A stretch of 64,000 bases of DNA from Alphaproteobacteria bacterium (GTDB taxonomy: Bacteria > Pseudomonadota > Alphaproteobacteria > Micavibrionales > Micavibrionaceae). Positions 44,227-53,416 of this stretch are shown in pieces. The first letter of the stretch is position 1. Every line of letters begins with the position of its first letter. Position numbers and translations under genes: made by a program. Below the pieces are notes generated by a model, which saw only the letters and a program-made list of their open reading frames with translations, had not been told where the DNA came from and made no database searches. Location of the stretch: positions 1,736,001 to 1,800,000 of the forward strand of contig CP065008.1 in the NCBI GenBank assembly GCA_016699735.1, given 5' to 3'.

Positions 44227-44898
44227 GCCGGACTTTCAGGAATCGGCAGCGCATCGGCAGCCGGATGTTGGGATACCATCTTTCGGACAATCGCGCCAAG
44301 GGGGTTGGGGTGGCGCAGGGAAAAATGAAGCGCAAGCCTCATCGGGCTGGGCGTGTAGTACGAAGCATTGATTGTAGTACGGCCCCGGTTTGCCAAAGTG
44401 GAGGAACGCAAGATGTGCGTTGTAGTACAACGCCATCTTGGCAAAGGAGGCCCGCTGCGCGCCTCCCGTTGCATCCCTCCCGGCTTGTGGCGCTCTTCCG
44501 GCATCGAGCCGAACCGCGCCATTGAAACGTGCAGCCGTTTCATCGCTGGTCAGGGTGCTGGCCCCGACACCCGCCAGTCAGAGCGTTCCTGCCCCGACAC
44601 CCAGACCCTTTCAGGGAGACCAAGGACGGGAGCTTTCGCGCCGCCCTTCCTTGGAACCTTCCCCTCGACCAACCGTCCGCCTGTTGGATGCCGTCAGAGG
44701 CTTTCGCGCCCCTGAACCCACGACCGATGGCGTTCCTGCCCTCTGGACACCAGACCAACCCTGCGCGGATTGGATGCGCGCCAGCTTTTCCGAAGCTGGA
44801 CTCCGGCCAAGGAAGCGCTCTTAGAGCCGCTCATACTCTGTGGAGAATTGGTTCAAAGTTTGTTGGCACATCGTGTATCCAGCAGCTACACTCAGCGC
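44227..44898. other. 672-bp non-coding repeat-rich region
   Basis: No convincing gene on either strand. Besides the TGTAGTAC array it holds GCCCCGACACCC twice (44561-44572, 44591-44602, 30 bp period), and further degenerate copies of gttcctgccc...gacaccAgacc and ctttcgcgcc. The GC-rich repeats look like the remains of a tandem duplication. Confidence 0.6.
44354..44440. repeat. TGTAGTAC iterons plus long palindrome
   Basis: TGTAGTAC occurs at 44354-44361, 44373-44380 and 44421-44428. The last sits at the centre of a 32-nt inverted repeat (44409-44440) pairing CAAGATG-GCGTTGTA with TACAACGC-CATCTTG around a single G, with one bulged T. This structure is absent elsewhere in the element. Candidate uses are operator, partition site, replication origin or oriT. 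Confidence 0.7.
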
Positions 44899-45105
44899 AT
44901 GAAAGATTCGGGACTGCGTATCAGGGTCGAGCGGGAGCTGCGGGAAGACTTCCTTGAGCTGTGTCGCAGGCAAGACCGTCCGGCCTCGCAGGTCATCCGG
45001 GAGTTTATGAGGGACTACATAGCTCGACATGAACACCATAGGGACCACGCCGACATGACCTTGAATCATAAAAATCAAGACAAAAGAGGGTCGGGTAATA
45101 AATGA
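44899..45105 (+). CDS. Ribbon-helix-helix regulator coupled to methylase gene
   Basis: 68 aa from ATG 44899. Pattern LRIRVERELREDFLELCRRQ then RPASQVIREFMRDYIARH is an RHH/CopG-like DNA-binding fold; a Lys/His-rich tail follows. The stop overlaps the methylase start (ATGA at 45102-45105), so the two are translationally coupled. It may control the restriction-modification-like gene as C proteins do, perhaps through TGTAGTAC sites (inference). A longer upstream frame is unlikely. Confidence 0.75.
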   Translation: MKDSGLRIRVERELREDFLELCRRQDRPASQVIREFMRDYIARHEHHRDHADMTLNHKNQDKRGSGNK

Positions 45106-47978
45106 GTGCGCAACGGAATCGAGAAGAAGCGGTCAACACCCAGCTTGCCATCCTGATCTCAAAACTCGGCGTCACCGCTGATGCTGAAACCATCCATGTT
45201 CACGGAAAGCACAGACCTGACGTAATTTTCGAGATGCGCGGATTGCGCGTCGTTATTGAAGGAAAATTCGCCGACCATCCGTCAGCTGGCGATGTAGTTC
45301 TCGACGATGCGCGCAAACGCGTTGCAAGCGGAATTGCTCATATAGCCGCCGCCGCTGTTTATCCACTGGCGCTTCGATCTGCGCCGACCACAAAAATTAT
45401 CGAAACACTGGAACAGTCAAAGCTTAGCTATCGGATCGTATCGGAAACCCACGAAAGCGAAGAATGGTTCGAAGGCACGCCCGTTGCGCTAATGGATGCA
45501 CTGCGCCGCGCTCAGGAAGCCCTAACCAAGGATGACATTGTCGAGCAAACGGCAAAAGCTCTGTCAGCCCAGTTGGAGACTGTTTCTCGTCTGTGGAATG
45601 GACAACCGGGTGCGTGTGATCGCCTCTCACGAATTCTCGGTATTATCCCACCAAAAGGCGAAGAATCAGACAAGGCCGTCGAGCGGCGAGAAACAGCTGC
45701 TAAAGTGTCCGCACTTGTCCTAGCCAACGCATTCATTTTTCAGGAGCAGCTGTCAATTTCTGATACGCGCGTCGATACGCTGCGAAAGATCGAAAAGACC
45801 GCAGATGTCGTTGACTCCACATCCAAGCACTGGCGTTGGATTTGGGAAAATATAAACTACGTACCCATCTTCCAGCTTGGCGAAAGGGTGCTGGACGAAC
45901 TTCCATCAAGTCCCAACACGACGCAGGCGGTGAAGTCACTGCTTGCTGAAGCGCAGTCGATCTGCCGTCAACAGGCCGCTCTGCGCCACGACCTGATGGG
46001 CCGCATCTATCATTGGCTTCTTCATGAAGCCAAGTATCTCGGAACTTATTACACGTCAGTATCCGCAGCAACTTTGCTCCTGAAGCTAGTATTCTCCCTT
46101 GATTGGAAACATGACTTTTCGTCACCACGCGAGTTAGCAGACTTCAAGGTTGCAGATCTCGCTTGTGGGACAGGCACTCTTTTGATGGCTGGTGCTCAGG
46201 CTCTTACCGACCGCCACATCCGAGACCGTGCCGAGAATGACCTTTCACTCGGTGAGAAGGATATTTCAATCCTTCACCAGACGCTCATGCAAAACGTGAT
46301 GCATGGTTATGATGTTCTGCCTACGGCAGTTCACCTTACAGCCTCCACTCTTGCCCTTCTGGCGCCCGACGTAGCCTTCCGAAATATGAATCTTTTCGTC
46401 ATGCCAATGGGGATGGATCACGGCAAGCCGCGTCTCGGCAGCCTCGACTTTCTTGAAGGTCCAGAAATCAGAACGCAATTTGCTTTGGACGATACGCATC
46501 TTGATACTGTTCGTACCGGGGCATCACGAACGGCGTACTCGAATGCAAAAGTTCCCACACTTGATCTTTGCGTAATGAACCCTCCGTTTGTCAGCAGTCG
46601 ATACGGCAACAGGCTGTTCGGTTCCTTACCGCAGGACAGGGCCGCGCTTCAGAAGGCGTTGTCCAAACAAGCACGAACACTTGGTATAAGCGCTACCGCT
46701 GGATTAGGTGCGATGTTTGTTCCTCTGGCACGACTGCATACGAAACCAGGAGGCCGAATCGCCTTTGTGTTGCCGATAGCGTTGGCAACAGGAGAAGCAT
46801 GGGGAGCAGTTCGAAGACAGATCGCCGATTATTTTCATCTGGAGATCGTCGTTACGAGTCATGATTTCGAACGTCCAAATTTTTCGGAAAATACCGAGCT
46901 TTCTGAAATTCTATTCATCGCCCGCAGACTCAAATCCAAGGAAAAACCGGGCTCAACGATTTACGTAAACTTGTGGCGCAACCCCCGAACCATTCACGAA
47001 GCCTTGGATAGCGCCTCTCGAATTGCAAATGAGATCAATCTTCTGAGGCAGAAATCAGTAGAGACGAACGTCGTCCGAGCGGGTGCGCGTGTAATCGGGG
47101 AAATCGCAAGTCTACCTGCACCAGTCGGTAGCGACAATTGGACAGGGGCAATATTTGCTCAACGACATTTGATGCAATCACATTGGGCATTAGATAAGAA
47201 TTTTGAAGTTCGCACTCCTGCAAATGAGACTGGAAAGAAGCTAAAACTTTGCCGACTCGATGAATTGGGTGCGCTAGGTTATGATGTGCGCGACATAACT
47301 GATGCATTTGACGTGGATAAGACTGCAAAGACTTGGTCATCGAATGCCGCATTCTGGAATCATGATGCCGATAAGGTGCGGACAATAAATCAAAGTCCTA
47401 ATGCGACATTGATAGCGCGAACAGAACCGCTTCCAAATAGGAAGCTTAAAGACTCGAAGGCCGTTTGGTCACGTGCTGGGCGAATTTTGCTTGTTTCAAG
47501 ACTATGGCCAGTAACACACAGGGTGCTTGCCATTGCTGTGTCCAAAAAAGCATTAGGCAACACATGGTGGGGTTTTGACGATAGCAGACTAACGGAAGAA
47601 CAGCGAAAATCTCTCTTGCTTTGGCTAAACTCAACTTTCGGGATTCTACTTTATTTTGGACGTCGGGCCATTACCCGTAGCGCTTGGATGCAAATGAAAA
47701 AGCCCGCATGGTCGTCAATGCCTGTCCTTGATGTTCGCGAGCTGACGGATGCGAAACTTAAGACGCTTGCCAATACATACGATAAACTTGCCGATATCGA
47801 TCTTGCGCCGATCAGCCATCTTGACAACGATCCGACACGAATCAAAATCGACAACGCTCTCAGCAAAGTGCTCGGCCTTCCGGATATAAGCTCAATCCGT
47901 GAATTGCTCGTCCGCGAGCCCGGCCTTACTGCAAAGGATATTGGCGGTGACGACGGCACGTCTCAAGACGGTGACTGA
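45102..47978 (+). CDS. PD-ExK nuclease-like / N6-adenine methylase fusion
   Basis: 958 aa. The N-terminus has a PD-(D/E)XK-like nuclease motif: Pro39-Asp40, then Glu53-Gly54-Lys55. A helical stretch leads to the methylase with motif I ADLACGTGTLL (Cys355-Gly356) and the N6 catalytic motif NPPF (493-496). The C-terminal ~300 residues likely recognise the target, as in type IIG or similar single-chain RM enzymes. Predicted role: a one-protein restriction-modification or methyl-directed defence enzyme. The fusion and neighbours argue for defence; specificity is unknown. Confidence 0.82.
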   Translation: MSAQRNREEAVNTQLAILISKLGVTADAETIHVHGKHRPDVIFEMRGLRVVIEGKFADHPSAGDVVLDDARKRVASGIAHIAAAAVYPLALRSAPTTKIIETLEQSKLSYRIVSETHESEEWFEGTPVALMDALRRAQEALTKDDIVEQTAKALSAQLETVSRLWNGQPGACDRLSRILGIIPPKGEESDKAVERRETAAKVSALVLANAFIFQEQLSISDTRVDTLRKIEKTADVVDSTSKHWRWIWENINYVPIFQLGERVLDELPSSPNTTQAVKSLLAEAQSICRQQAALRHDLMGRIYHWLLHEAKYLGTYYTSVSAATLLLKLVFSLDWKHDFSSPRELADFKVADLACGTGTLLMAGAQALTDRHIRDRAENDLSLGEKDISILHQTLMQNVMHGYDVLPTAVHLTASTLALLAPDVAFRNMNLFVMPMGMDHGKPRLGSLDFLEGPEIRTQFALDDTHLDTVRTGASRTAYSNAKVPTLDLCVMNPPFVSSRYGNRLFGSLPQDRAALQKALSKQARTLGISATAGLGAMFVPLARLHTKPGGRIAFVLPIALATGEAWGAVRRQIADYFHLEIVVTSHDFERPNFSENTELSEILFIARRLKSKEKPGSTIYVNLWRNPRTIHEALDSASRIANEINLLRQKSVETNVVRAGARVIGEIASLPAPVGSDNWTGAIFAQRHLMQSHWALDKNFEVRTPANETGKKLKLCRLDELGALGYDVRDITDAFDVDKTAKTWSSNAAFWNHDADKVRTINQSPNATLIARTEPLPNRKLKDSKAVWSRAGRILLVSRLWPVTHRVLAIAVSKKALGNTWWGFDDSRLTEEQRKSLLLWLNSTFGILLYFGRRAITRSAWMQMKKPAWSSMPVLDVRELTDAKLKTLANTYDKLADIDLAPISHLDNDPTRIKIDNALSKVLGLPDISSIRELLVREPGLTAKDIGGDDGTSQDGD

Positions 47979-48082
47979 GATAGGCACTGATAGTCTTGCT
48001 TGGGATACCAATGGCGATGATCAAGGCAGACGACCCAAGCGGTCCAGCAGTGAAGATATGGAAATCAATCTCTGACTTCGAT

Positions 48083-49330
48083 TCAGCTTTTTTTCGGAAA
48101 CATTGGAAAAAAGCTGCGTTGGCGCTTCAAACGGATCGTATCACCCGTCTTGATCGTATGGGCCGTGCGGCGCTCTCCGCCTGTCGGGGTCAGCACTTCG
48201 AGATCATCATTGTCGATGAGAACTTGATGGATATCGCGGCTATGCGCGGGCGTTTCCTTGTAAACACTTAAATGAAATTCTTCGACTCCGAGAGAGTCCC
48301 CGTGCTCCAGAATTGTATTCGGAATGTCCTCATGTAGCTGCTTGATTGCCTGCTCGCGTGCTTCATCCGTAAACAGATAAAGCATTCCTTCCTCGGCAGG
48401 GTTGAATGAAAGCATGTTCAATCCCGAACGCCCGAAATGCGCCTGCGATGTACTGTTTTCGTGCAGGATGTCATTATAAACTTGGCGTGCGCGTGCACGA
48501 TTGGCGAAATGGATCAGCCAGTAGCGCCAGCCATCCGGGTTGTGGATTGAAAACGTACTGACAAATGGCGCAACCAGCTTAAGCTGGTCATATACAATCT
48601 GCTCAGCAACACCAAGCCATTCTCGCTTATTGATGGTAGTCCCGCCGTCGTGGAGAAAAGCATAAATCTCTTTCTTCAACTCGGGTTGATCGGCAAGGAG
48701 TCTGTTTTTCGCTTCATCGGTCGGGAAGTAGGTCAGGAGTGTTTTGATAGCAAAGGTGAGAAATATTTCCGCAGATGCCCAAGTCCCCATGATATCATTG
48801 AGCAGCACCGGATTAACCTTCGAGTATCCGTACTGGTCGAGATTAAAGAGAACATTCTGATAGCGTCCCTCGGACAGGAATGACTTTATACGCGGATAGA
48901 GCGTTTCGAAATCGTCCTCGAAATACTCCACCTGAATATGCAAGTGCTGATTTTCTGCTCTGATGCCTTCGAGCAACCCCGCTGTATGGGTGCGCAGCGC
49001 CGCTATAGCAGTCACATCCGCATCATTGAACATGGCAAAACATTCGATCTGGATAGGGCGTGCCCCTTCGGCAGCGCGATGAACATTGATCTCGCGGGCT
49101 GCTTGATCGAGCGTCTCCAGAAAAATCAGCGGTGACCCGGCAGTCCCGCATTTATACCGACCTGCGCCTGCAAAACCGTCTATGACCGCTAACCGGAAGC
49201 GTTCCTGATGGCGTACCTGACAACGCGTAACAAGGTATTCCCGAAAATACTCTCGAAGGACTTTGTGCTTTCGCTTCGTGTGCTCGTCAAGCTCCGCACC
49301 GCCATTCCAATCATAAGCCTTACTGACCAA
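48083..49330 (-). CDS. tcmP: Three-Cys-motif partner protein TcmP
   Basis: 415 aa. The N-terminus (LREYFREYLVTRC, VIDGFAGAGRY) matches the TcmP family with a methyltransferase-like glycine loop; NLDQYGYSKV and IFLTFAIK follow. TTG 49330 is the start, with an agggg RBS. TcmP genes nearly always neighbour a three-Cys-motif (DUF5131/Gp37-Gp68) gene, here 17 bp upstream. Molecular role unknown. Its end faces the convergent methylase gene. Confidence 0.85.
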   Translation of the reverse strand: MVSKAYDWNGGAELDEHTKRKHKVLREYFREYLVTRCQVRHQERFRLAVIDGFAGAGRYKCGTAGSPLIFLETLDQAAREINVHRAAEGARPIQIECFAMFNDADVTAIAALRTHTAGLLEGIRAENQHLHIQVEYFEDDFETLYPRIKSFLSEGRYQNVLFNLDQYGYSKVNPVLLNDIMGTWASAEIFLTFAIKTLLTYFPTDEAKNRLLADQPELKKEIYAFLHDGGTTINKREWLGVAEQIVYDQLKLVAPFVSTFSIHNPDGWRYWLIHFANRARARQVYNDILHENSTSQAHFGRSGLNMLSFNPAEEGMLYLFTDEAREQAIKQLHEDIPNTILEHGDSLGVEEFHLSVYKETPAHSRDIHQVLIDNDDLEVLTPTGGERRTAHTIKTGDTIRLKRQRSFFPMFPKKS

Positions 49331-49347
49331 TGCTACCCCTGTCGTTG

Positions 49348-50133
49348 TTAAGCGGCATGCTGATGATGCACGTCCGGCATTTCATCCCATGTCTTGCCGC
49401 GATACTCTCGGCCATTGGCCTTCTTGGAACGTTTCTTGTTGTCCTTGCCCCAAGTTCCCCATTGCTTGAAAAAAAAGGCTGTTTCGTATTCGAGGCATTG
49501 TGCGTGAATTTCGTCGATCCATTCCTCTTTGATCGGACGCGCTGCTGTGCCGCTTTCGCCGCCAACAATCGCCCAGTGAATCCCGGTCAAATCAACCGAT
49601 CCAACCGATCCGATCAGCGGCTCGAATGAAATAAATCTGATCTTTGCACGAACCTGTCGCAGGTAGTCGATCCGTTCGATGACATTGGCATCTTCGACAC
49701 TTGTTCCTAGCCATACATTCGGTAGAACGTCGCTTATGAGCGTTTCCAAAGCGTGCTTCATGCGATCAGGCCGCTTTGTGAGGATTTGATAGTGGTGATG
49801 CGGTGTTTCACGCATGACATTCCAGACGGCGAGAATGAACTTATCGCTCACCTTCGCATGAAAAAGATCGCTCATAGAGTTCACGAAAATCTTGCGCGTC
49901 TTCTTCCAGCGATAAGGAATGTCGAGCGCGTCATAATCCTGCCGAACGATTCCGCGCCAAAGTGTGCGTTTGCCACTCTTTCGCGTCAGCCCCTCGTATT
50001 TTTCAACACCCATTGCTTCTAGGCGGCGGGCCATCTGCATCGCATAGCAATTCGTGCAACCGGCGCTGGCTTGAGAGCAGCCGGCCACCGGGTTCCACGT
50101 TGCATCTGTCCATTCAATTTTTGATTCTGCCAT
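49348..50133 (-). CDS. DUF5131/Gp37-Gp68 three-Cys-motif protein
   Basis: 261 aa from ATG 50133. The diagnostic CX6CX2C cluster is Cys19, Cys26, Cys29 (GCSQASAGCTNCYA). Further motifs are FVNSMSDLFH, ILTKRPDRM, WLGTSVEDANVIERI and IVGGESGTAARPI. The fold resembles a radical-SAM-like barrel, though CX6CX2C differs from the usual CX3CX2C. First found in phages and often beside TcmP. Co-transcribed with tcmP here. Confidence 0.88.
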   Translation of the reverse strand: MAESKIEWTDATWNPVAGCSQASAGCTNCYAMQMARRLEAMGVEKYEGLTRKSGKRTLWRGIVRQDYDALDIPYRWKKTRKIFVNSMSDLFHAKVSDKFILAVWNVMRETPHHHYQILTKRPDRMKHALETLISDVLPNVWLGTSVEDANVIERIDYLRQVRAKIRFISFEPLIGSVGSVDLTGIHWAIVGGESGTAARPIKEEWIDEIHAQCLEYETAFFFKQWGTWGKDNKKRSKKANGREYRGKTWDEMPDVHHQHAA

Positions 50134-50333
50134 GCTACCGACCAAATGTTCTGTTTATGTTCTCATTTTGCATTTTGATTGTCAATCAGTTTCCATCCGC
50201 AAACTGCTGTAAAACAGTACAAGATTCAATATGTTAATTGATTGTCTGAGGCGATCAATGACAACCAAGTCTGCTGCTGGATTCCTTCCTTGTCGTCGCA
50301 ACTTCAAGATAAGCAAGGCTGATCTCCTCCAAT

Positions 50334-52337
50334 TCACGAAGTGGTCGAAGTCGGATAAGGCCAAAGCCCTCGCGCGATTTCAAGCAGCTTTTTCCCTCGC
50401 GCTTCGATCTCCGCCTCGTTCCAATCTTCAATTTTTGTGATTTCACGGTTCATTACAAGCAATGAATGGTCAGAGAGCGCAGCACGTTTGGATTCGTAAG
50501 GTCCGTTGCTGACACTGCTGTTCAGCGGTTTGGTTAGAACGGTCAGGTTTCCGAATGTATTCAACAAACGCCGCCGTCGCACAATTTGCCCGACTCGGGT
50601 ATCGTTCTCTTCACTTGCGAACATCGCTTGGAACGTTTCGTCACTCGTCGGTTGCGTACCGTCGGGAAGTGGCCAGTGCTCTTCCCATTCTGTAGGCAAG
50701 ACATGTTCTACTGACAAATCAGCACCAAGCTGATCTGTTTCGTGGAATTTCTGCCGCTTTTCGCGCTCTATTGCTTCTAGCACGGCTCGGACGCGCAGCG
50801 GTGTCAGTCGGCGTCCGTACATAGGAGCGGAGAGCCACGCGCTCTCGAATTCTGTATCAGTTGGGAGGCGCGCGCTTTCAGAATTCTGGGCCGTAAGGAA
50901 GTTTGCTAGGTTGTGTCGCGAAAATCCCTTTGCCTCCAAATGGCGAAGTGCAGACAGGAAAAACTTATTGTAATTTTTGGTCGTAAGCCCGCAGACGGCC
51001 CGGCGGACGATAAAGGTCAGCAGAATCGAAAGACATTCGTTTTTCTCTTCATCCCCTAGCTCTTCTTCCGCCCACAATCGAAGCACAAGAGGGTAGACAG
51101 TTGTTACGTCCCAAGGATGAAGCAGCTTAGCGAATTGTCCGAGCGGATCGCCTTCATCGCGCTCCAACAGTCGCCGGTACAGTCTTCCATACGCACCGAG
51201 GTCTTGAAGCTCAGCCTCCACGGTTGGATATCCGCCGTGCGGCTTGCCAGCCTGTATCTTAATGAAGGCTTTGTACTCACTGAATAGTTTGGAGAGTGTC
51301 ACTTCTCCGGCGACTTTTCCCGCGATGAAATTGGAGAGAAAGAATTCAATGCGGGCCTTCTTATAGCGGCCCTGCTTTTCCATCTCGCTCCAGAAGGGGT
51401 CTTCAAAATCCTTCCAGTATTTTTCGAATAGCTTCTCCGCTTTCTCGCGTCGGGCATCGGCACGGTGGAAAATGTTGTTTCGCACTAGATCAGCTGCAAG
51501 CAGAGGTTCGCCTCGCTCATTGAGCGTTTCGAAGATAACCTGCGCGTCATCACCATCTTCCAGCGTGATTTCAACGACCTTGAATTCTTCAATTAGGGCT
51601 TCCCATAGAGCATCTAGCCGCAGTTCCATCGCCGCTTTATCTTGATCTTTAGCCTCTAGAGCGCCTTCAGTCTCAGTCTCGCTGTCTTCATCTTGTTCGT
51701 CGAGTTCGGTGGTCTCGGCAAAATCGTCCTCAAGATCATCGCTTTCCACGGCGTGCTTGATGCGGTCGAAGAAATACCCGTAAGCTCCAAGCAGCTTTGG
51801 CACAGTGCTGTAATCGTAAATGTTGTCGCGGCCCTTGTAAAAATGCACGCGATACTTCTTGCGGAGCTCTGTCCTTCCGATGGTTACAATGTCTTGGAAT
51901 AGGCCACGATCGAATTTTGTCGGCCAGACTTTGAATCGCTCAACCTCCGGGTCTTCCATGAGGTGCTCTTTCTCATTGAATAGGTAACCCTCTATGAGAC
52001 CTACGGTGCCTTCAAACCCTGCCTGCTTTGCGTAGTCTCTTGCCGCCGCCAGATAAAGCTGAAAGGTAGTCAAGCGCTGTTGGCCGTCCACTACTTGGAA
52101 TGAGGTCACTTGTCGGGAGGATACCGATCCACGGGCTTCAAGAACGACAGCTCCCATGAAGTGAGAAAAGCGTCGCTCTCGACCGTTCAGACGCTCAATA
52201 GCTTTCGTTCGTACGTCGTTCCAGAAAGGTTCCCATTGCTTGTCCCGAGTCCAAACATAGTGGCGTTGATATATCGGCACACAGAACCGCTGACGGTTCT
52301 CTAGCAGCTGTCGGACTGTGACCGGGCCTGCTTTCAA
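50334..52337 (-). CDS. GmrSD-like DUF262-DUF1524 protein
   Basis: 667 aa. The N-terminal DUF262 ParB-like nucleotidase domain has DGQQRLT (Asp84-Arg88) and the early motif FCVPIYQRHYVW. An acidic linker (~210-240) separates it from a C-terminal DUF1524 HNH nuclease domain: SVEHVLPTEW near residue 546, NTFGNLTVLTKPLNSSVSN. Such proteins are type IV modification-dependent restriction enzymes (GmrSD, BrxU relatives). First gene on the minus strand, 200 bp from DUF5131. Confidence 0.87.
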   Translation of the reverse strand: MKAGPVTVRQLLENRQRFCVPIYQRHYVWTRDKQWEPFWNDVRTKAIERLNGRERRFSHFMGAVVLEARGSVSSRQVTSFQVVDGQQRLTTFQLYLAAARDYAKQAGFEGTVGLIEGYLFNEKEHLMEDPEVERFKVWPTKFDRGLFQDIVTIGRTELRKKYRVHFYKGRDNIYDYSTVPKLLGAYGYFFDRIKHAVESDDLEDDFAETTELDEQDEDSETETEGALEAKDQDKAAMELRLDALWEALIEEFKVVEITLEDGDDAQVIFETLNERGEPLLAADLVRNNIFHRADARREKAEKLFEKYWKDFEDPFWSEMEKQGRYKKARIEFFLSNFIAGKVAGEVTLSKLFSEYKAFIKIQAGKPHGGYPTVEAELQDLGAYGRLYRRLLERDEGDPLGQFAKLLHPWDVTTVYPLVLRLWAEEELGDEEKNECLSILLTFIVRRAVCGLTTKNYNKFFLSALRHLEAKGFSRHNLANFLTAQNSESARLPTDTEFESAWLSAPMYGRRLTPLRVRAVLEAIEREKRQKFHETDQLGADLSVEHVLPTEWEEHWPLPDGTQPTSDETFQAMFASEENDTRVGQIVRRRRLLNTFGNLTVLTKPLNSSVSNGPYESKRAALSDHSLLVMNREITKIEDWNEAEIEARGKKLLEIARGLWPYPTSTTS

Positions 52338-52697
52338 AGTAATCTCCTTTCTACACCTTACCCTTCAAAATACATTTTTATTGAGATAATTCAATCAAAA
52401 CAGTGACTTGATCAGTATTCTGAAAAATCATCATCCCCAATGAACGCCTCCTTCGGTCGGGCTTTCATTGACTAAACCCGCTTACGCGATATTGGCCATC
52501 TGATTTTAATCTTCCGCGCAAATAGGCTTAGGGGCTTCGCCCCTCAGCGCGCTTCAAGGACAATCGGCGGTTCCCGAGGCTCCTCCGCCAAGGCTCCGTG
52601 CGCCCGCCGCAGATTCTCCTTTCCGCTTGCACACCCCCTGTTCGCCACGAGGCAGGGTTGCATGAGCAACCCCTTCCTATTGAAAGGAAACCCTCCG
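52338..52697. other. 360-bp spacer between GmrSD-like gene and ardA
   Basis: An AT-rich left part likely holds the promoter for the minus-strand GmrSD-like gene. A stable hairpin aGGGGCttcGCCCCt lies at about 52529-52545. The remainder is GC-rich and without a gene. An oriT is possible but no nick-site consensus was recognised. Confidence 0.5.
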
Positions 52698-53369
52698 ATG
52701 ACGGACCTCTATCTCTGGGGCAAACACCCCCAATATGCCAACGGCCAATGGATCAAGCTGGAGCGCAACGCCAGCCCGAATGAAATCGACTCGCGCAAGG
52801 CGCAAGGCTTCGAACTGGCCGAGCTTGAATTCGGCCAGCACCCCGAAAACCTCAAAGACGAAGAAAGCGCAATCCGCATTTATGTCGCGTGTCTGGCCGC
52901 ATACAATAACGGCATCCTGCACGGGCGCTGGATCGACGCCACGCAAGGCGAGGAGCATATCCGAGAGGGCATCAAGGCGATGCTGGCAAAGTCCCCGATC
53001 ATGTTTGCCGAGGAATGGGCGATCCATGACCATGAAGGTTTCGAAGGTGTCGGCATCAGCGAATACGCCGATATGGCCAGCGTGTGCGAGATTGCAGCCT
53101 TCATCGACGAATACGGCCCCGTGGCCGCGAAGCTGATGGAGCATTGCGGCGACCTTGAGGAAGCCAAGGAGACGATGCGCGACCACTACGCGGGGGTTTA
53201 TTCATCGGTGGCCGACTTCGCGCAGGAACGGACCGAGGAAACCACCAAGATTCCCGAGAACCTGCAATACTACATCGACTGGGACCGCATGGCCCGCGAT
53301 CTGGAAATCAATGACATCCTCGCCCTCGAAACCGGATTTGAGGAAGTGCATATTTTCTGGCGACACTGA
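52698..53369 (+). CDS. ardA: Antirestriction protein ArdA
   Basis: 223 aa acidic DNA-mimic that inhibits type I restriction enzymes during conjugative entry. Family motifs YVACLAAYNNGILHGRWIDA and EEWAIHDHEGFEGVGISEY are clear. ATG 52698 has an aaaggaaa RBS; the earlier ATG 52662 adds 12 unsupported residues. It is the only + strand gene of the mobilisation end. Its coexistence with resident restriction-like genes suggests it protects the element in new hosts while not blocking its own. Confidence 0.92.
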   Translation: MTDLYLWGKHPQYANGQWIKLERNASPNEIDSRKAQGFELAELEFGQHPENLKDEESAIRIYVACLAAYNNGILHGRWIDATQGEEHIREGIKAMLAKSPIMFAEEWAIHDHEGFEGVGISEYADMASVCEIAAFIDEYGPVAAKLMEHCGDLEEAKETMRDHYAGVYSSVADFAQERTEETTKIPENLQYYIDWDRMARDLEINDILALETGFEEVHIFWRH

Positions 53370-53416
53370 GCCTTACCACATCGGCGAAGGCGCGGCTTCC
53401 CGCGCTTTCCCGCCGC

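Noticed and set aside
48084..48116. CAGCTTTTTT...AAAAAAGCTG hairpin between the methylase and tcmP
   Set aside because: It lies inside the tcmP 3' coding region, has a 13-nt loop and no following T run in either direction, so not called a terminator.
47996..48271. 91-codon + strand frame after the methylase
   Set aside because: Overlaps the conserved 3' end of tcmP and has no clear RBS.
50231..50440. 69-codon + strand frame in the gap between DUF5131 and the GmrSD-like gene
   Set aside because: Half of it is antisense to the GmrSD-like coding end, no RBS, and composition is not protein-like.
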